A stretch of 64,000 bases of DNA from Antedon mediterranea. Its lineage: Eukaryota; Echinodermata; Crinoidea; Comatulida; Antedonidae. The notes under the pieces are model-generated. The model saw nothing but the letters and a program-made list of their open reading frames with translations. It did no database searches and was not told the DNA's origin. Below, piece after piece: positions 37,901-45,859 of this stretch (positions are counted from its first letter, which is position 1; each line of letters starts with the position of its first letter). The position numbers and the translations under genes were made by a program. The stretch lies in assembly GCF_964355755.1 (NCBI RefSeq), contig NC_092670.1:28753795-28817794 (forward strand), in the 5' to 3' direction.

Positions 37901-40900
37901 GACCACCATCATGCTTAGGTTCATTTACATGCTGTATAAGATTGAAAGACTGCAATAGACGATTAAATTTATTTGCAGCGATATTCTCATTTTTATCAAT
38001 GTGGATATTAAAATCACCACAAAAAATTACTTCTGATGGAATAATGAGATAATCAAAAGTCATATTTTCAAATTCATAAAAAAAAGTCGGTGACAGACAA
38101 ACTCGGTGGTCTATAGATACAATATAAATTGTTTTTGAACTTAATGTAAACTGTAAATGTATTGACTCAAATGAAGAATAAACATTAACATCATTTTTCA
38201 TATTAACACTTAGACTAGATTTAAATAAAATTCCAACCCCTCCACCGATTTAATATACAGTACTCCGGATTTTTCAGCAGTATTATGCAGTACTCCGGAT
38301 TTTTCAGCAGTATTATGCAGTAATTGAAAACTAACTCTTCTAATATAAACATACAAATACATATTGAACTTCACTTCGCTTTTTGACCAACAGTAGGTAA
38401 AATCACTCTATTGGTTGTGCTTGTGAAAACTGGTGGTTTTGAAAATACTTACTTTTTAGAAGACTTGGAACCAATTTGTATACTAGACTTTGTAGAGTTT
38501 TGTCAGCCCTGTTGTAATAAACAAGATATTTACATTTCGATGTATACGGTAACCGCATGTAAAAATAAGTATTTATAACAATGATAAAATGATAGTGTAT
38601 ACAAAACCTGCGCAATAAACGTCCACCCAACGGCGCAGATCCCGGGGGACGAAGGGGACATATCTACTCCACCTATTTTTAGGCGGGACGGCCCCCTCGC
38701 TTTTGGACGGAAAACCCCAGAATTTGTATTTTTGCTGTAGTGTTGATTATGAGTGCAATTTTCAGCCTTTAGAGGTGTAATTTTCTCAAAAGAAAAAACC
38801 CTGTCTACTTGGCAATTTTTAATCATCTGAAAAATAATTACCAGTATCGTTAAATGTGTTTTGGTCGTCGAAATTTGCGCATGCGACTGCAGCCATGTAT
38901 ATGGCCTTGATGATGAATAATATGACAGATTTGGTTGGTTTTTAAAATACAGACCATATTTTCCATTAGTGTATGTTGGGGAGAAAAATAGGCGAACATA
39001 CAAATCCAAATGTACAGTCAAATTGCTGTCTTGACATCGAGTTACGCCTACTTAAGCAGATTCTCTTCGGATGTACGTTTTTTTTTGCTGATGAAGCCTG
39101 GGAATTCCCCTTCTAAAGCACGCGCATCATCGTACCACAGCGTAAAGTCATACCACTGCAAACGATTAATTAATGCCATAAGCTGCATATTTACTAAGTT
39201 GCACACGAAGTTAGATGATGATGATTAAAAAATTGAAATACGGGCCAATTCAGGGTTGTGGGCCAATTCAAAATACGGGACAATCACCTCGGAATCGGGA
39301 CAGTTGAAATGTTCTCGTAAATCGAATGAAACGACTTAAAATTTCTCAGAGACCCTTGGTGGCCCCAGCCAAACATTGACATGATATGAAATTGATATGA
39401 AATTAAGTTTCGAGTTGGCCCTAAAGCTATCAAGACGGTGCCGTGCTGTATTTATTGTATATTCAATATATTTTCCATTATTTGACAAACAACAACGTCC
39501 TCCATCCAAGTGTGAATGCAGCTTATCACTCTTCTCTTGCACTAAATATCGCTTAATGGTCTGACTTTACCTTATATTTAAGAGAGGTCTTGTCTTGTGT
39601 ACTTGTACATCACACATCGGGCATTGGTTAGTTTTTTGCAAGAATGGTACGATACACGTCCGACAGACTGAAATACAAATGTATTGCTTAATTACAATGT
39701 TTACCATGCAAATGTAGGCCTACTTTAAATGATTAAACGTTAGAGTTTTGGTTCAGCATAACCGCTAGGAAGTAAACTTGTATCTCAGCGGGTTTTTCAT
39801 CGGTACTAAATTGATGATATTTCAGATGATGTGTTTCATTGCATTATCTGAGGTACCGATCGATAAAAAAAGATTTCGAGATCATTGGGGCTTCTGCAAT
39901 TCCAAAGCGCTAAGCCAGATGGTACGTTTTCAGTGCTGTAGTTCTCTTAAAGATTAAAACTATGGCGTACTGTACTGTATTTAATAATAGGCTTTAATTC
40001 ATTTTCATGCAAAGATAATAAATAAAATAATAATATATAAGATAATAAGAACTACCACACAGTGCGCTGTTGTTAATATATACTAGAACTGTTGGTGTAA
40101 ACAATATCAGTTATTAACTCCGGGGCGGATGCAGGGATGTTGCCCCAGTTGCTCGGGCAACACCCTTAATTTCATACTAAATTTTTTTTTCGGCCACTGA
40201 TTAAATTTAGATCCCATTTCATCATATATTAACCATTAACGTTATAGAAGTCTAGGGTTGGAAGAGCATGTATGTAAACTGACAGACTGTAGCGTAAAAT
40301 TATCCAGCAGTCAACAACAATACCGCGCACACGTATTTAATTTTTTTAGTTATGTTTCTGAACATGCTCAGAATGATCTTTTGACTGTTTTTATTTTTTG
40401 TGCGACTTAAAAAGGTACGGAAAGGCCACCACACACTGTGTTCGTGGAAAACCCCGTCATATGGGTCATTGATGATTTGTCCATAATTATTGCATTTTTC
40501 CGGGAATGATTCCCCATAATTTAAGTATAACCGTAGTACCCTATTTATCTTTATGAAACATGGTTCAATAAATAATAAAATCTTCATTTCCCTACGTCCG
40601 TAATGTTGGGCCAAATTTTCGTAGTAAGTACGGACGTCACGAACTTTGAAATAACAGTTTAATTCCTTCTTTCTACAAATGTTTATTTTCTTTTCTAGAT
40701 TGTGGTTTAAGCAACACTGTTGTACAGTTTATAGTGGATAAATGAACATGAATTTTGGAAATTGTGGTTTTACTGACGTATTTAGGCGTATTTCAAAATA
40801 ATACAATTCAACGTTTTGCTCAATATCTTTAGGCAGCAACAACTTCACATTTTTTGTCTAACTTTTTAAAAAATATTAGTTGATAAAAATAATAATTAAT

Positions 40901-43900
40901 TTGTATTATTGATTATAACTTGCTAGAATTTATTAGCTTACCGGAAGTACGTTCGTATTATTTGGCCATTTAAAAAAAAATCCCTGTACTATAATAAACG
41001 CCAAAAAAATGTTATCCTTAGTCGCGTGTGTTTTACCGGTGGAAAAATAGGCGGGATAAATACGATGGTATTGCTGTTTTCAATCCCAATATAGAGTCAT
41101 GTCATTTATCGTGAATTTATGGTTCGGGCGAACCTCCCCCTTTACAGCCAATCCCCTTAACCGACTGCGAATCCCCATCCCCGACATGCCCAATACCCTC
41201 ACCTCATCTCTTAAAATCCTCAAAATACGTGCCTTACAATACAAATAGTTATTCGTAAATTAAATACATTAAAAAAAAATCGTAAACTCGTTCGTATAAC
41301 TCATACCTTCTTTCCTGTATGAGCGTACTATACGTCAATCGATACGCGTCTGTAAAATTCTAAGAGTTGCAAATGAATTGCCGATTTTCACAGGAAAAAT
41401 ACGAATTTTTAGTCCCTGGATGTAACATGGTATTGACGCGTGTATCGAACAATGAACTCAGGCACGAACGATTCGTACAAAGGACACCGCGTACCTAATG
41501 TTAAGATCACTGACAGTCAAGCCTGGGTGCAGTACAAATTTTGCGGGAAAAAAAGTAGAGTGTTGACAAAGTGCGAGGCAGCGAGGCACGCGAGGCAAGC
41601 GAGGCATGCAAAATATTTGTGCGAGGCATCATTTTATCATTTCCAAAAGTGCGAGGCATGCGTGGCATATAGTTTACAATTTCAAAAAGGTGCGAGGCAT
41701 ATCTTAACGTGCTATTATGCTATATTATAGGCCTAATAATCAATCGATACAAGCGTATCTAAATAGATTCGTGTATACACTCATCATGTTGTTTATTTTT
41801 ATGTAACGATTGTTTTTTCATTCAAGTCATATCTTGTCAAATTTTACTTTTACAAAAGTGCCCAAACTACGGTTCAAAAATCTGAACGACAGTCTTCAAC
41901 TTTCGATAAACAATAATTGTTATAGCGACACACTCATCAAATGACTGCAATGTTTGTTGGCATTTCGAGCGTGTTCACTCACATGTCTCTCGAACATAGC
42001 AGAGTGAAAATAATATTTTGTCACACCCCTGCGCCTAGATCCGGTGGACCCGAGAGATGGAAAATCCCTCTTTACTATTTAGCAGGTAGCGGAATGATTC
42101 ATCCCTCAGCTCAGAGGATTGTGGTGCATTCCCCTCCTATAGCACGTGGTTTCAGCAGCAGCAACGCACAGACTTCTCTCTGAGCGGCGTGCCAAAGACA
42201 TTTTTGACATTCCATTCTCTAGGAACAACGTACGTGTACCTCTCTCGCAAATAAAGTGAACAGCGATTGCCAGGACAAGTTCAATAACTAGCGGTGAATA
42301 AAAGGTAACTGATATGGCGATCCAATAACATGCCGCAAAGAAAAAAATTGCGACAGAATTCTGGAGCGCGTGTGAAAAAAGACTTACGTCCGACAATTGT
42401 AATACTAGGCCTAAAATTAAACTTTAGCTAATATGCTTAGCCCTAACCTAGATAAGAGGCCTATGTAGAAAATAATTTAATCAATTTTGATATAATAATA
42501 GTCGGTGTAATATTTAATAATGATACACTATTCCTGTTTTAGTAAGCTAGGTATATTACGAACGATTTTTATTTATTGTTGTCCATGTACGTACTAATAA
42601 ACCTGGCGCTAGTTTCCTTCGCTTGTATTTTTACTCCAAATTTGATAACTAACTTTATCGTGTGAATACCACACCTTAGAAGTATACCTCATGAGTACTT
42701 TAATGAAAGAATCACATAAAAAGTAACAAATAAATCCTTAAATTAATGATTTTACATGCGTGTTTCTCGCACACTGTTCGCGAATTTCACTTATTCAATG
42801 TTCAATATTTTTGTTTCTATGGAGCGCCAAAAGAACAACGATAATAGAGGACTAAAACTCAGTGGAATGCGTCAATTTCTCGTGCATTTATTGGTGAAAA
42901 ACACGTTTTATTTCAATATATTTGTTAATTTGTCAATAAAAATGCTGTAATATGTTACTGCTGATACTGTTCTGTTTTCAAAGAATAATAATCGATCCTA
43001 AATCAACATCACTCCCCATTCTAGACCACCTAGGACATCCTACTAAGGATATTATGATGAATTTTTCTATTTTATTCTTTAAAAGGTTAACGAAACCGTG
43101 TACATTATCAACAGTAACATTTTTCCTTACTGACAGTGACAAAATCTATTGAAATTGTACTTGATTTTCACCAAATAATGCGTTAAATATAAATGGATTC
43201 CACAGAGTTTTTAGCCCTCTAATTAATTTTGCTCTTTTGGCGTTCCATAGAAACCAAAATATTGAACATTGAATGTGCGAAATGCGAGAAAAACAACGTC
43301 TGTAAAATCACCAATTTAATGGATTTATTGTTACTTTTATGTGATTTTTCTTCATTAAAGTAGGCCTACTAATTCTAAGCTGTGATATTCAGGATAAAGT
43401 TGGTTAAAATACAAGGCAGGTGGAAAAGGAAACTAGCCTAGCGGGCCTAGGCCTAGGCAGGCTACTTCAATTTCGGTGATTTCCTGCCTTGCAATTTTGA
43501 AAAATGATAAAATGATGCCTCGCATTTTTTGATGATGGTAAAACGATGCCTCGCATACATTTCTGACTTGCCTCGCATGCCTTCCCTGCCTCGCGTGCCT
43601 CGCTGCCTCGCACTTTGTTACTACCCAAAAAAGTATAGGAAAATGTTTTGTTTTTTTTTTCTGATAGAGTATACCATATAGAATAATGTCAGAAAAAAAT
43701 CCCCATCCCAGGGTCTTGGGGAAAATTTGTTACGGCACTTTTACATTTTGGCCTAATAACACACACAAATACCTATATATAGGGGATAGGGAAAACCAAT
43801 TCACGTTTTTTTTTTACTTGGAGTTGTGTTATGATGATTAAAATTTGCTGAGGCTTACTTTAATAACTACTTCTCATAGTAGTTGATAAATCGAGTCGAT

Positions 43901-45506
43901 AACAATGACATCATCATGCCAGAATCCAATATGGCGTCCAATTTGGCGGAAAAAACAGGGTATTGCTAAACCCCGCAAACCCTTGCAAACCTCAAAAAAA
44001 CATAGCAAACCCCACCGAACCAACATAAAAGTTGAATCATGTAGTATACGACCCACTGGGTATATCCATGTAAAAAAAAAATTAAATTTCTACTGTTAAC
44101 TACTTATTTTTGGGGTAAAACATCATTTTTTGGTCAAAAATGATTGCTAAGCCCTGCAAACCTCCAAAAAACCCCACTGAACCAACATAATAAAAGTGAT
44201 TGAATCATGTAGTGTACGACCCACTGGGTATATCCATGTTTTAAAAAATAAAATTTCTACTGTTAACTACTTATGTTAGGGGTAAAACATCATTTTTTGG
44301 TAAAAAATGATTGCTAATTTTTAACCAAAAAATGATGTTTTATCCCAAAAATAAGTAGTTAACAGTAGAAATTTTAATTTTTTTTACATGGACATACCCA
44401 GTGGGGCGTACACTCCATGATTCAATCACTTTTATGTCGGTTCGGTGGGGTTTTCTATGGTTTTTTTTTAGGTTTCCAGGGGTTTAGCAATACCCTGTTT
44501 TTGGACGCCATATTGGATTCTGGCATGATGATGTCATCGTATCGACTTGATTCATCAACTACTATGAGAAGTAGTTATTAAAGTAAGCCTCTACTAATTT
44601 TAATCATTAAAACACAACTGCAAGTAACAAAAACTGTTAATTGATTTTCCCTATCCCCTATATATAGGTATTTGTGTATGTTAATAGGAATTTGTGTGTG
44701 TTATATAGGCCAAAATTTAAAAGTGCCATAAAAAATTTTCCCCAAGACCCTGGGATGGGGATTTTTTTCTGACATTCCATATGGTATATTAAATTGTTCA
44801 AACTCGATTGGATAGCGACTCTCGACGTGGTACGGCGGAACAGCATATATATATATAAATCCAAAGGCAAATTACTGAAAAAAATGACAATTCTGTGGGT
44901 ATCAGTGGCTGGATCTCAATGGAGATACAAACTAAAAGCGAAAAACTAAATCAAAACGATAAGTAAAACAGCCAGAAAAGTTAGCAGAGCTTTCGGGCAA
45001 CACTAGCCCTTCATCTATATATATATATATATATATATGTTATTCACGTTTTTCTTACCGAGTTGAATGCATTTTTATGGTTCAATTGTTTTCATTGATC
45101 AATCATAAAATGCGTATTATATCTACTGGTAAATGTTTTCTCTTTCATGCAAAAATTATTTCAAAATATGATTGAAAATGATTGATAAAGGGTACCGGTA
45201 GTTATTTAGATTACTTAGCCAACAAAATACTTCGTTTCACCATCTTCATTTTGTTGATCCTATTCATTCAAACAAGTAGTAGCCTACTTCAAGTCGTTTT
45301 TCTACATAAGCAAAGGATTTAAATTAAATCATAAATAACTAAAGGCACGATCATTGACAAATATCGTCCACCTTCCATTAGTACTTACACGAATGAAGAC
45401 ATTCTATGATGGTAGTCGCATCGATGAAATAGCCAGCACATAGAAAACAAGTTAAATGACGGTTCAACTCGGTGATTTTTATTTTCCTAGATTTATTCAT
45501 CTTTCC
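13725..45506 (-). CDS. Polycomb RING-finger protein, PCGF2/PCGF4 (BMI1/MEL18) type; complete 8-exon coding gene
   Basis: The exons join in phase to 996 nt (331 aa): 45500-45389, 39667-39571, 38508-38453, 35055-35008, 33521-33280, 32933-32835, 19285-19196 and 13976-13725. Residues 5-70 form the RING: IKITELN leader, ligands C18, C21, C34, H36, C39, C42, C53 and C56, then [25 protein letters not shown] (71-84) and the [10 protein letters not shown] segment follow. [12 protein letters not shown] (128-139) matches the family's acidic motif. Residues 188-263 are the RAWUL ubiquitin-like fold ([17 protein letters not shown], then [10 protein letters not shown]). The tail is Lys/Ser-rich. Length matches vertebrate BMI1 (about 326 aa). 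PCGF proteins pair with RING1 in PRC1, the H2A ubiquitin ligase for Polycomb silencing in the nucleus. The [13 protein letters not shown] signature separates it from PCGF1/3/5/6. An acceptor 6 bp before the ATG implies an upstream untranslated exon that I could not locate. Confidence 0.94.
15191..15378. repeat. Small inverted-repeat element with ATCATGCCGGA iterations
   Basis: TTCTCACAGA near 15193 is mirrored by TCTGTGAGAA near 15366; inner segments GGAATATTGCGGG and GATATTCCCCGCAAT also pair. Inside, ATCATGCCGGA is repeated three times. Confidence 0.55.
15399..16036. mobile_element. MITE-like foldback, 638 bp, ~150-bp arms
   Basis: The termini are GGGTTGGGTAGGTTTGGCCA and its inverse, and the arms pair for about 150 bp through the repeated GGCCAGCGGGCGTCC segments, leaving a ~320-bp loop. 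Each arm itself contains two copies of the GGCCAGCGGGCGTCC block. No coding frame is conserved, and no clear target duplication (flanks TGC / TGT). Confidence 0.8.
16440..17410. repeat. Dispersed TGACGTCA-bearing repeat block, copy 3
   Basis: Begins near the hairpin AATTCGTCA-CTT-TGACGAATT (16459). Two ~170-bp units contain TGACGTCA at about 17054 and 17214, and GGCCATATCATAACGTCACA near 16870. It is in reverse orientation to the blocks at 4.2 and 8.5 kb. Confidence 0.65.
19196..19285 (-). CDS. PCGF coding exon 7 (RAWUL core)
   Basis: 90 nt, phase 0. Acceptor TTATTTACTAG|ATC; donor AGAAGG|GTAAGA. It encodes [20 protein letters not shown] and [10 protein letters not shown], matching the family's [27 protein letters not shown] pattern. 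It is separated from exon 6 by a 13.5 kb intron. Confidence 0.94.
19581..21803. mobile_element. Foldback element FB1 (2.2 kb) with TA target duplication
   Basis: Terminal inverted repeats GTCCAGTCCCTAAGGGGA (19581-19598) and the exact inverse at 21786-21803 are flanked on both sides by TA. The arms, about 600 bp each, are built of ~130-150-bp subunits with GGTCA-type motifs and ATATTTATATTYGCTCTAAT. TA duplication and a CAGTCCC-containing tip suggest mobilisation by a Tc1/mariner-type transposase; none is encoded. It lies wholly in PCGF intron 6. Confidence 0.82.
20680..21165 (+). pseudogene. Degenerate reverse-transcriptase fragment in the FB1 loop
   Basis: Plus-strand fragments read [15 protein letters not shown] near 21015-21060 and RLVRQGDTS near 21120, in the order expected for RT domains (FxDYxKAFDS, then GVRQGDTISP). 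Several stops and frameshifts interrupt it. The match is short and only moderately secure. Confidence 0.45.
22004..22785 (-). pseudogene. Rex1/CR1-type non-LTR element, 3' part (RT catalytic region and tail)
   Basis: The minus strand reads [20 protein letters not shown], then [11 protein letters not shown], the catalytic [11 protein letters not shown], and [20 protein letters not shown], ending with a 3' tail near TGACAATAAATGATACTTGA. This is the usual RT order for Rex1-like elements. Frameshifts are present. It continues the element part at 28045-29110; the two are separated by a nested insertion. Confidence 0.82.
23004..27772 (-). pseudogene. Endonuclease-reverse transcriptase of the nested non-LTR element (frameshifted, interrupted)
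   Basis: The ATG at 27772 opens 604 codons: a basic N-terminus (to about 90), then an APE-type endonuclease with [35 protein letters not shown] and GRSDHNAIL, then the first RT motif ([16 protein letters not shown]). A frameshift near 25950 and another near 25690 separate the segments [13 protein letters not shown] and [13 protein letters not shown]. The catalytic box is KYVDDLTLG. The frame then runs into a foldback at 24997 and resumes at 23165 as [20 protein letters not shown], ending in a stop at 23006. The element is inactive. Confidence 0.9.
23169..24997. mobile_element. Foldback element FB2 (1829 bp) with 3-bp GCC target duplication
   Basis: It begins TTGTTACAACCG and ends CGGTTGTAACAA, flanked on both sides by GCC (23166-23168 and 24998-25000). 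Outer arm parts (about 230 bp) are variable repeats around TWATGTAG (CCAGCTTATGTAGTAAA type). Then comes about 60 bp unique, and inner parts are arrays of CACCTCTCGTAAGCGACC units to the centre near 24226. The left arm is longer (about 1.06 against 0.77 kb), mainly from array expansion. It encodes nothing. Confidence 0.93.
28045..29110 (-). pseudogene. Rex1/CR1-type non-LTR element, 5' part
   Basis: The minus strand reads [19 protein letters not shown], typical of the linker after the endonuclease in Rex1-like elements, then [17 protein letters not shown] (RT motif 1), [11 protein letters not shown], and, after a frameshift, [15 protein letters not shown], where the nested insertion begins. 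The 5' endonuclease region is missing or degenerate beyond 29110. Confidence 0.82.
30178..31344 (-). pseudogene. Transposase-like gene inside FB3 (broken)
   Basis: The upstream part (31344-30905) starts at an acceptor (CATAGTTTAG|TG) and reads [53 protein letters not shown]. This pattern is known from a widespread, mostly uncharacterised metazoan transposon-associated family, in which the Asp of the [11 protein letters not shown] segment may be a catalytic carboxylate. The downstream part (30657-30178) reads [10 protein letters not shown], then [20 protein letters not shown], the family's C-terminal segment. A tRNA-like SINE sits between them. A small GT-AG segment of about 33 nt (GTGTAATT...TTTAG) must be skipped to keep frame at FDYC/NVAKD. 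Upstream exons are absent, so the copy is probably non-autonomous. Confidence 0.75.
30660..30899 (+). mobile_element. tRNA-derived SINE inserted in the transposase-like gene
   Basis: GCGAGTC and GACTCGC form a 7-bp acceptor-like stem. Between them lie an A box (TGGCCGAGCGGTTAAGGC, class II Leu/Ser type) and a B box (GGGTTCGAGGCC). A body with CGGATAAAGACTATAAACCG follows, as in many invertebrate SINEs. It splits the transposase frame exactly between NVAKD and IPGIN. Confidence 0.75.
31705..32590. mobile_element. Unidentified insertion in the right arm of FB3
   Basis: The arm sequence stops at AACACACACAA (31700) and resumes at TATATTTAGGTTCC (32600), where the other arm is continuous. The inserted ~0.9 kb is AT-rich, includes two tandem copies of TTTTCAAAATTACGTTGTAT (near 31945-31990) and an A-rich run at 32090-32105. 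No coding domain is recognised. Confidence 0.6.
32835..32933 (-). CDS. PCGF coding exon 6 (start of RAWUL domain)
   Basis: 99 nt, phase 0 at both ends. It encodes [20 protein letters not shown] and on to SYQ, matching RYLRCPAAMTVMHLRKF of BMI1. Acceptor CTATCTAAATAG|CTT; donor CCAG|GTAAAG. A second AG lies 7 nt downstream. A transposon end lies 18 bp past the donor. Confidence 0.92.
33280..33521 (-). CDS. PCGF coding exon 5 (linker and acidic motif)
   Basis: Acceptor CTTTTTTTAG|GG; donor GGCGAG|GTTTGT; 242 nt. It carries [12 protein letters not shown] (residues 128-139), then a Pro-rich patch and an acidic, basic linker. The donor GTTTGT is weaker than the gene's others. A donor 4 nt downstream (GTGTTA) would need the alternative acceptor of exon 6. 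Confidence 0.9.
34252..34895. mobile_element. MITE with CCTCCGCC ends, carrying a SINE
   Basis: The left end ACCTCCGCCAAGGATG...(GTTT)n...AGCAGGATTACTCAA and right end GGCGGAGGTATGCACTCTCG match a MITE type I recognise from several marine invertebrate genomes. It sits in PCGF intron 4, about 110 bp upstream (in plus coordinates) of exon 4. It is interrupted by a tRNA-derived SINE. Confidence 0.6.
34636..34805 (-). mobile_element. tRNA-derived SINE, family S1, copy 1
   Basis: 34778-34708 on the minus strand folds as a tRNA: A box TGGTCTAATGGTTAGG, anticodon stem TCTGC/GCAGG with loop ATATCAA, B box GAGTTCGAGTC. The loop would present AUC, and the acceptor stem has a mismatch. The tail TTTTCTCATTCTCACAGATT to AATTAATTAATTAAA is shared with 57017-57075 and 62999-63030, showing a dispersed SINE and not a working tRNA gene. 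Confidence 0.75.
35008..35055 (-). CDS. PCGF coding exon 4 (48 nt)
   Basis: Acceptor TGTTTTGTAG|AT and donor GCAA|GTAAGT. It encodes [15 protein letters not shown] with a split N before it, matching the family's NEMKRRRDFYAAHP helix. At 48 nt it is close to micro-exon size. Confidence 0.92.
35099..35350. mobile_element. Short MITE in PCGF intron 3
   Basis: CTTCCTCGGTCACATTTGCC near 35106 is matched inverted by AGGCAAATGTGACCGAAGAA near 35325. The interior has a tRNA-like B-box context (GGGTTCGAGGTC near 35220). The right end also forms a hairpin, GGTAATCTCTTCTTC with its inverse. Confidence 0.6.
35465..38256 (-). pseudogene. CR1/L2-clade non-LTR retrotransposon (5'-truncated, mutated)
   Basis: The minus strand codes, in order: part of the APE endonuclease ([29 protein letters not shown]), a linker with [16 protein letters not shown], then RT motifs [43 protein letters not shown] and catalytic YADDTQIYI, then [11 protein letters not shown] and the C-terminal [20 protein letters not shown] typical of the clade. 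DPFQSAY joins straight to IDLSAAFDT, so about 30-35 residues are missing. Frameshifts follow near 36480 and 35990. The 3' end is GCGCCTTGAGCACTCTTGAG...GCGCTATAAAAATCC plus (ATT)n at 35470-35486. It fills most of PCGF intron 3. Confidence 0.92.
38257..38320. repeat. Two tandem 30-bp units
   Basis: The unit TACTCCGGATTTTTCAGCAG plus TATTATGCAG is repeated twice without mismatch, directly at the 5' break of the L2-type element; probably a duplication at or after insertion. Confidence 0.85.
38453..38508 (-). CDS. PCGF coding exon 3
   Basis: 56 nt between acceptor TTACAACAG|GG and donor AAAAA|GTAAGT. It encodes [18 protein letters not shown], aligning with the conserved DKTLQDIVYKLVPGL segment after the RING. 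Phase matches both neighbours. Confidence 0.93.
39571..39667 (-). CDS. PCGF coding exon 2 (second half of RING)
   Basis: Acceptor TTGTATTTCAG|TC; donor ATAAG|GTAAAG; 97 nt. The first two bases complete F38 and the last two begin R70. It supplies C39, C42, C53 and C56. Positions 45-51 (PFLQKTN) differ from the usual RYLETSK but leave the ligands intact. Confidence 0.95.
39668..41549. other. PCGF intron 1, distal part; nothing recognised
   Basis: About 1.9 kb of AT-rich intron with no coding similarity, RNA gene or clear repeat. Short open frames (for instance 40614-40300 on the minus strand) resemble nothing known to me. Confidence 0.4.
41550..43630. mobile_element. Foldback element with GCGAGGCA-repeat arms
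   Basis: The left outer arm (about 41555-41700) has ACAAAGTGCGAGGCAGCGAG and further GCGAGGCATG iterations. The right outer arm (about 43465-43625) is its inverse (CCTCGCTGCCTCGCACTTTG). Inner arms about 42595-42960 and 43140-43450 also pair (GGAGCGCCAAAAGAACAA with its near-inverse at 43230-43250). About 0.85 kb in the left arm (41735-42590) has no partner and looks inserted. No coding. It lies in PCGF intron 1. Confidence 0.75.
43670..44788. mobile_element. Near-perfect snapback element FB4 (1.1 kb)
   Basis: The ends TATACCATATAGAATAATGT and ACATTCCATATGGTATA pair, and the match runs almost through the element: AAAAAAATCCCCATCCCAGG, AGAATCCAATATGGCGTCCA, GTATATCCATGT and AAACATCATTTTTTGG all recur inverted, meeting in a short loop near 44310. 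A ~180-bp segment of the left arm is tandemly duplicated (from about 43950 and again from 44135). No coding frame. Confidence 0.88.
44795..45020 (-). mobile_element. Penelope-like block, copy 1 (with hammerhead-like core)
   Basis: In minus sense it contains GATGAAGGGCTAGTGTTGCC, CGAAAGCTCTGCTAACTTTT and later CTCCATTGAGATCCAGCCAC, then GCTGTTCCGCCGTACCACG, all shared with 63216-63560. The CGAAA after a GGGC/GCCC stem recalls hammerhead motifs of Penelope-like elements. (TA)n flanks it. Confidence 0.5.
45389..45506 (-). CDS. PCGF coding exon 1 (start codon, first half of RING)
   Basis: Acceptor TTTTCAG|GGAAAG, then ATG at 45500-45498. It encodes 37 codons plus one base, containing C18, C21, C34 and H36 of the RING. 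The donor is TCGT|GTAAGTAC. Six untranslated bases precede the ATG. Sequence near [12 protein letters not shown] is almost invariant in BMI1/MEL18 homologues. Confidence 0.95.
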
Positions 45507-45859
45507 CTGAAAACAGAAATGATTTATAAATATACAAATATTTATAGGCATTTTTATTAAAAATTACATATAAAATAAAGCGTCACGTTGTGTGTTTCCC
45601 AGTACTTAGTTTTGATTGATAATATATAAATAACTCTTTTATTGTTAATTACAAATTTAAAATACCATAATTGCCGTTACCGAATGAGTATTTGTACCGT
45701 AACGATGTATAACTGAAAATAATGAGTACAGAATAATCGGTTTAATAATCGGTTTGTTTATTTATTTAATTTATTTACAGAATACACTGTATATATTATA
45801 TACAGTGTAGCATATGTGAAATTACGAGACCCATCTTTTAAATCCAATTATTAACACGA

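Noticed and set aside
41440-41730. 96-codon frame rich in RHARQARHA
   Set aside because: Translation of the GCGAGGCA simple-repeat arm of a foldback.
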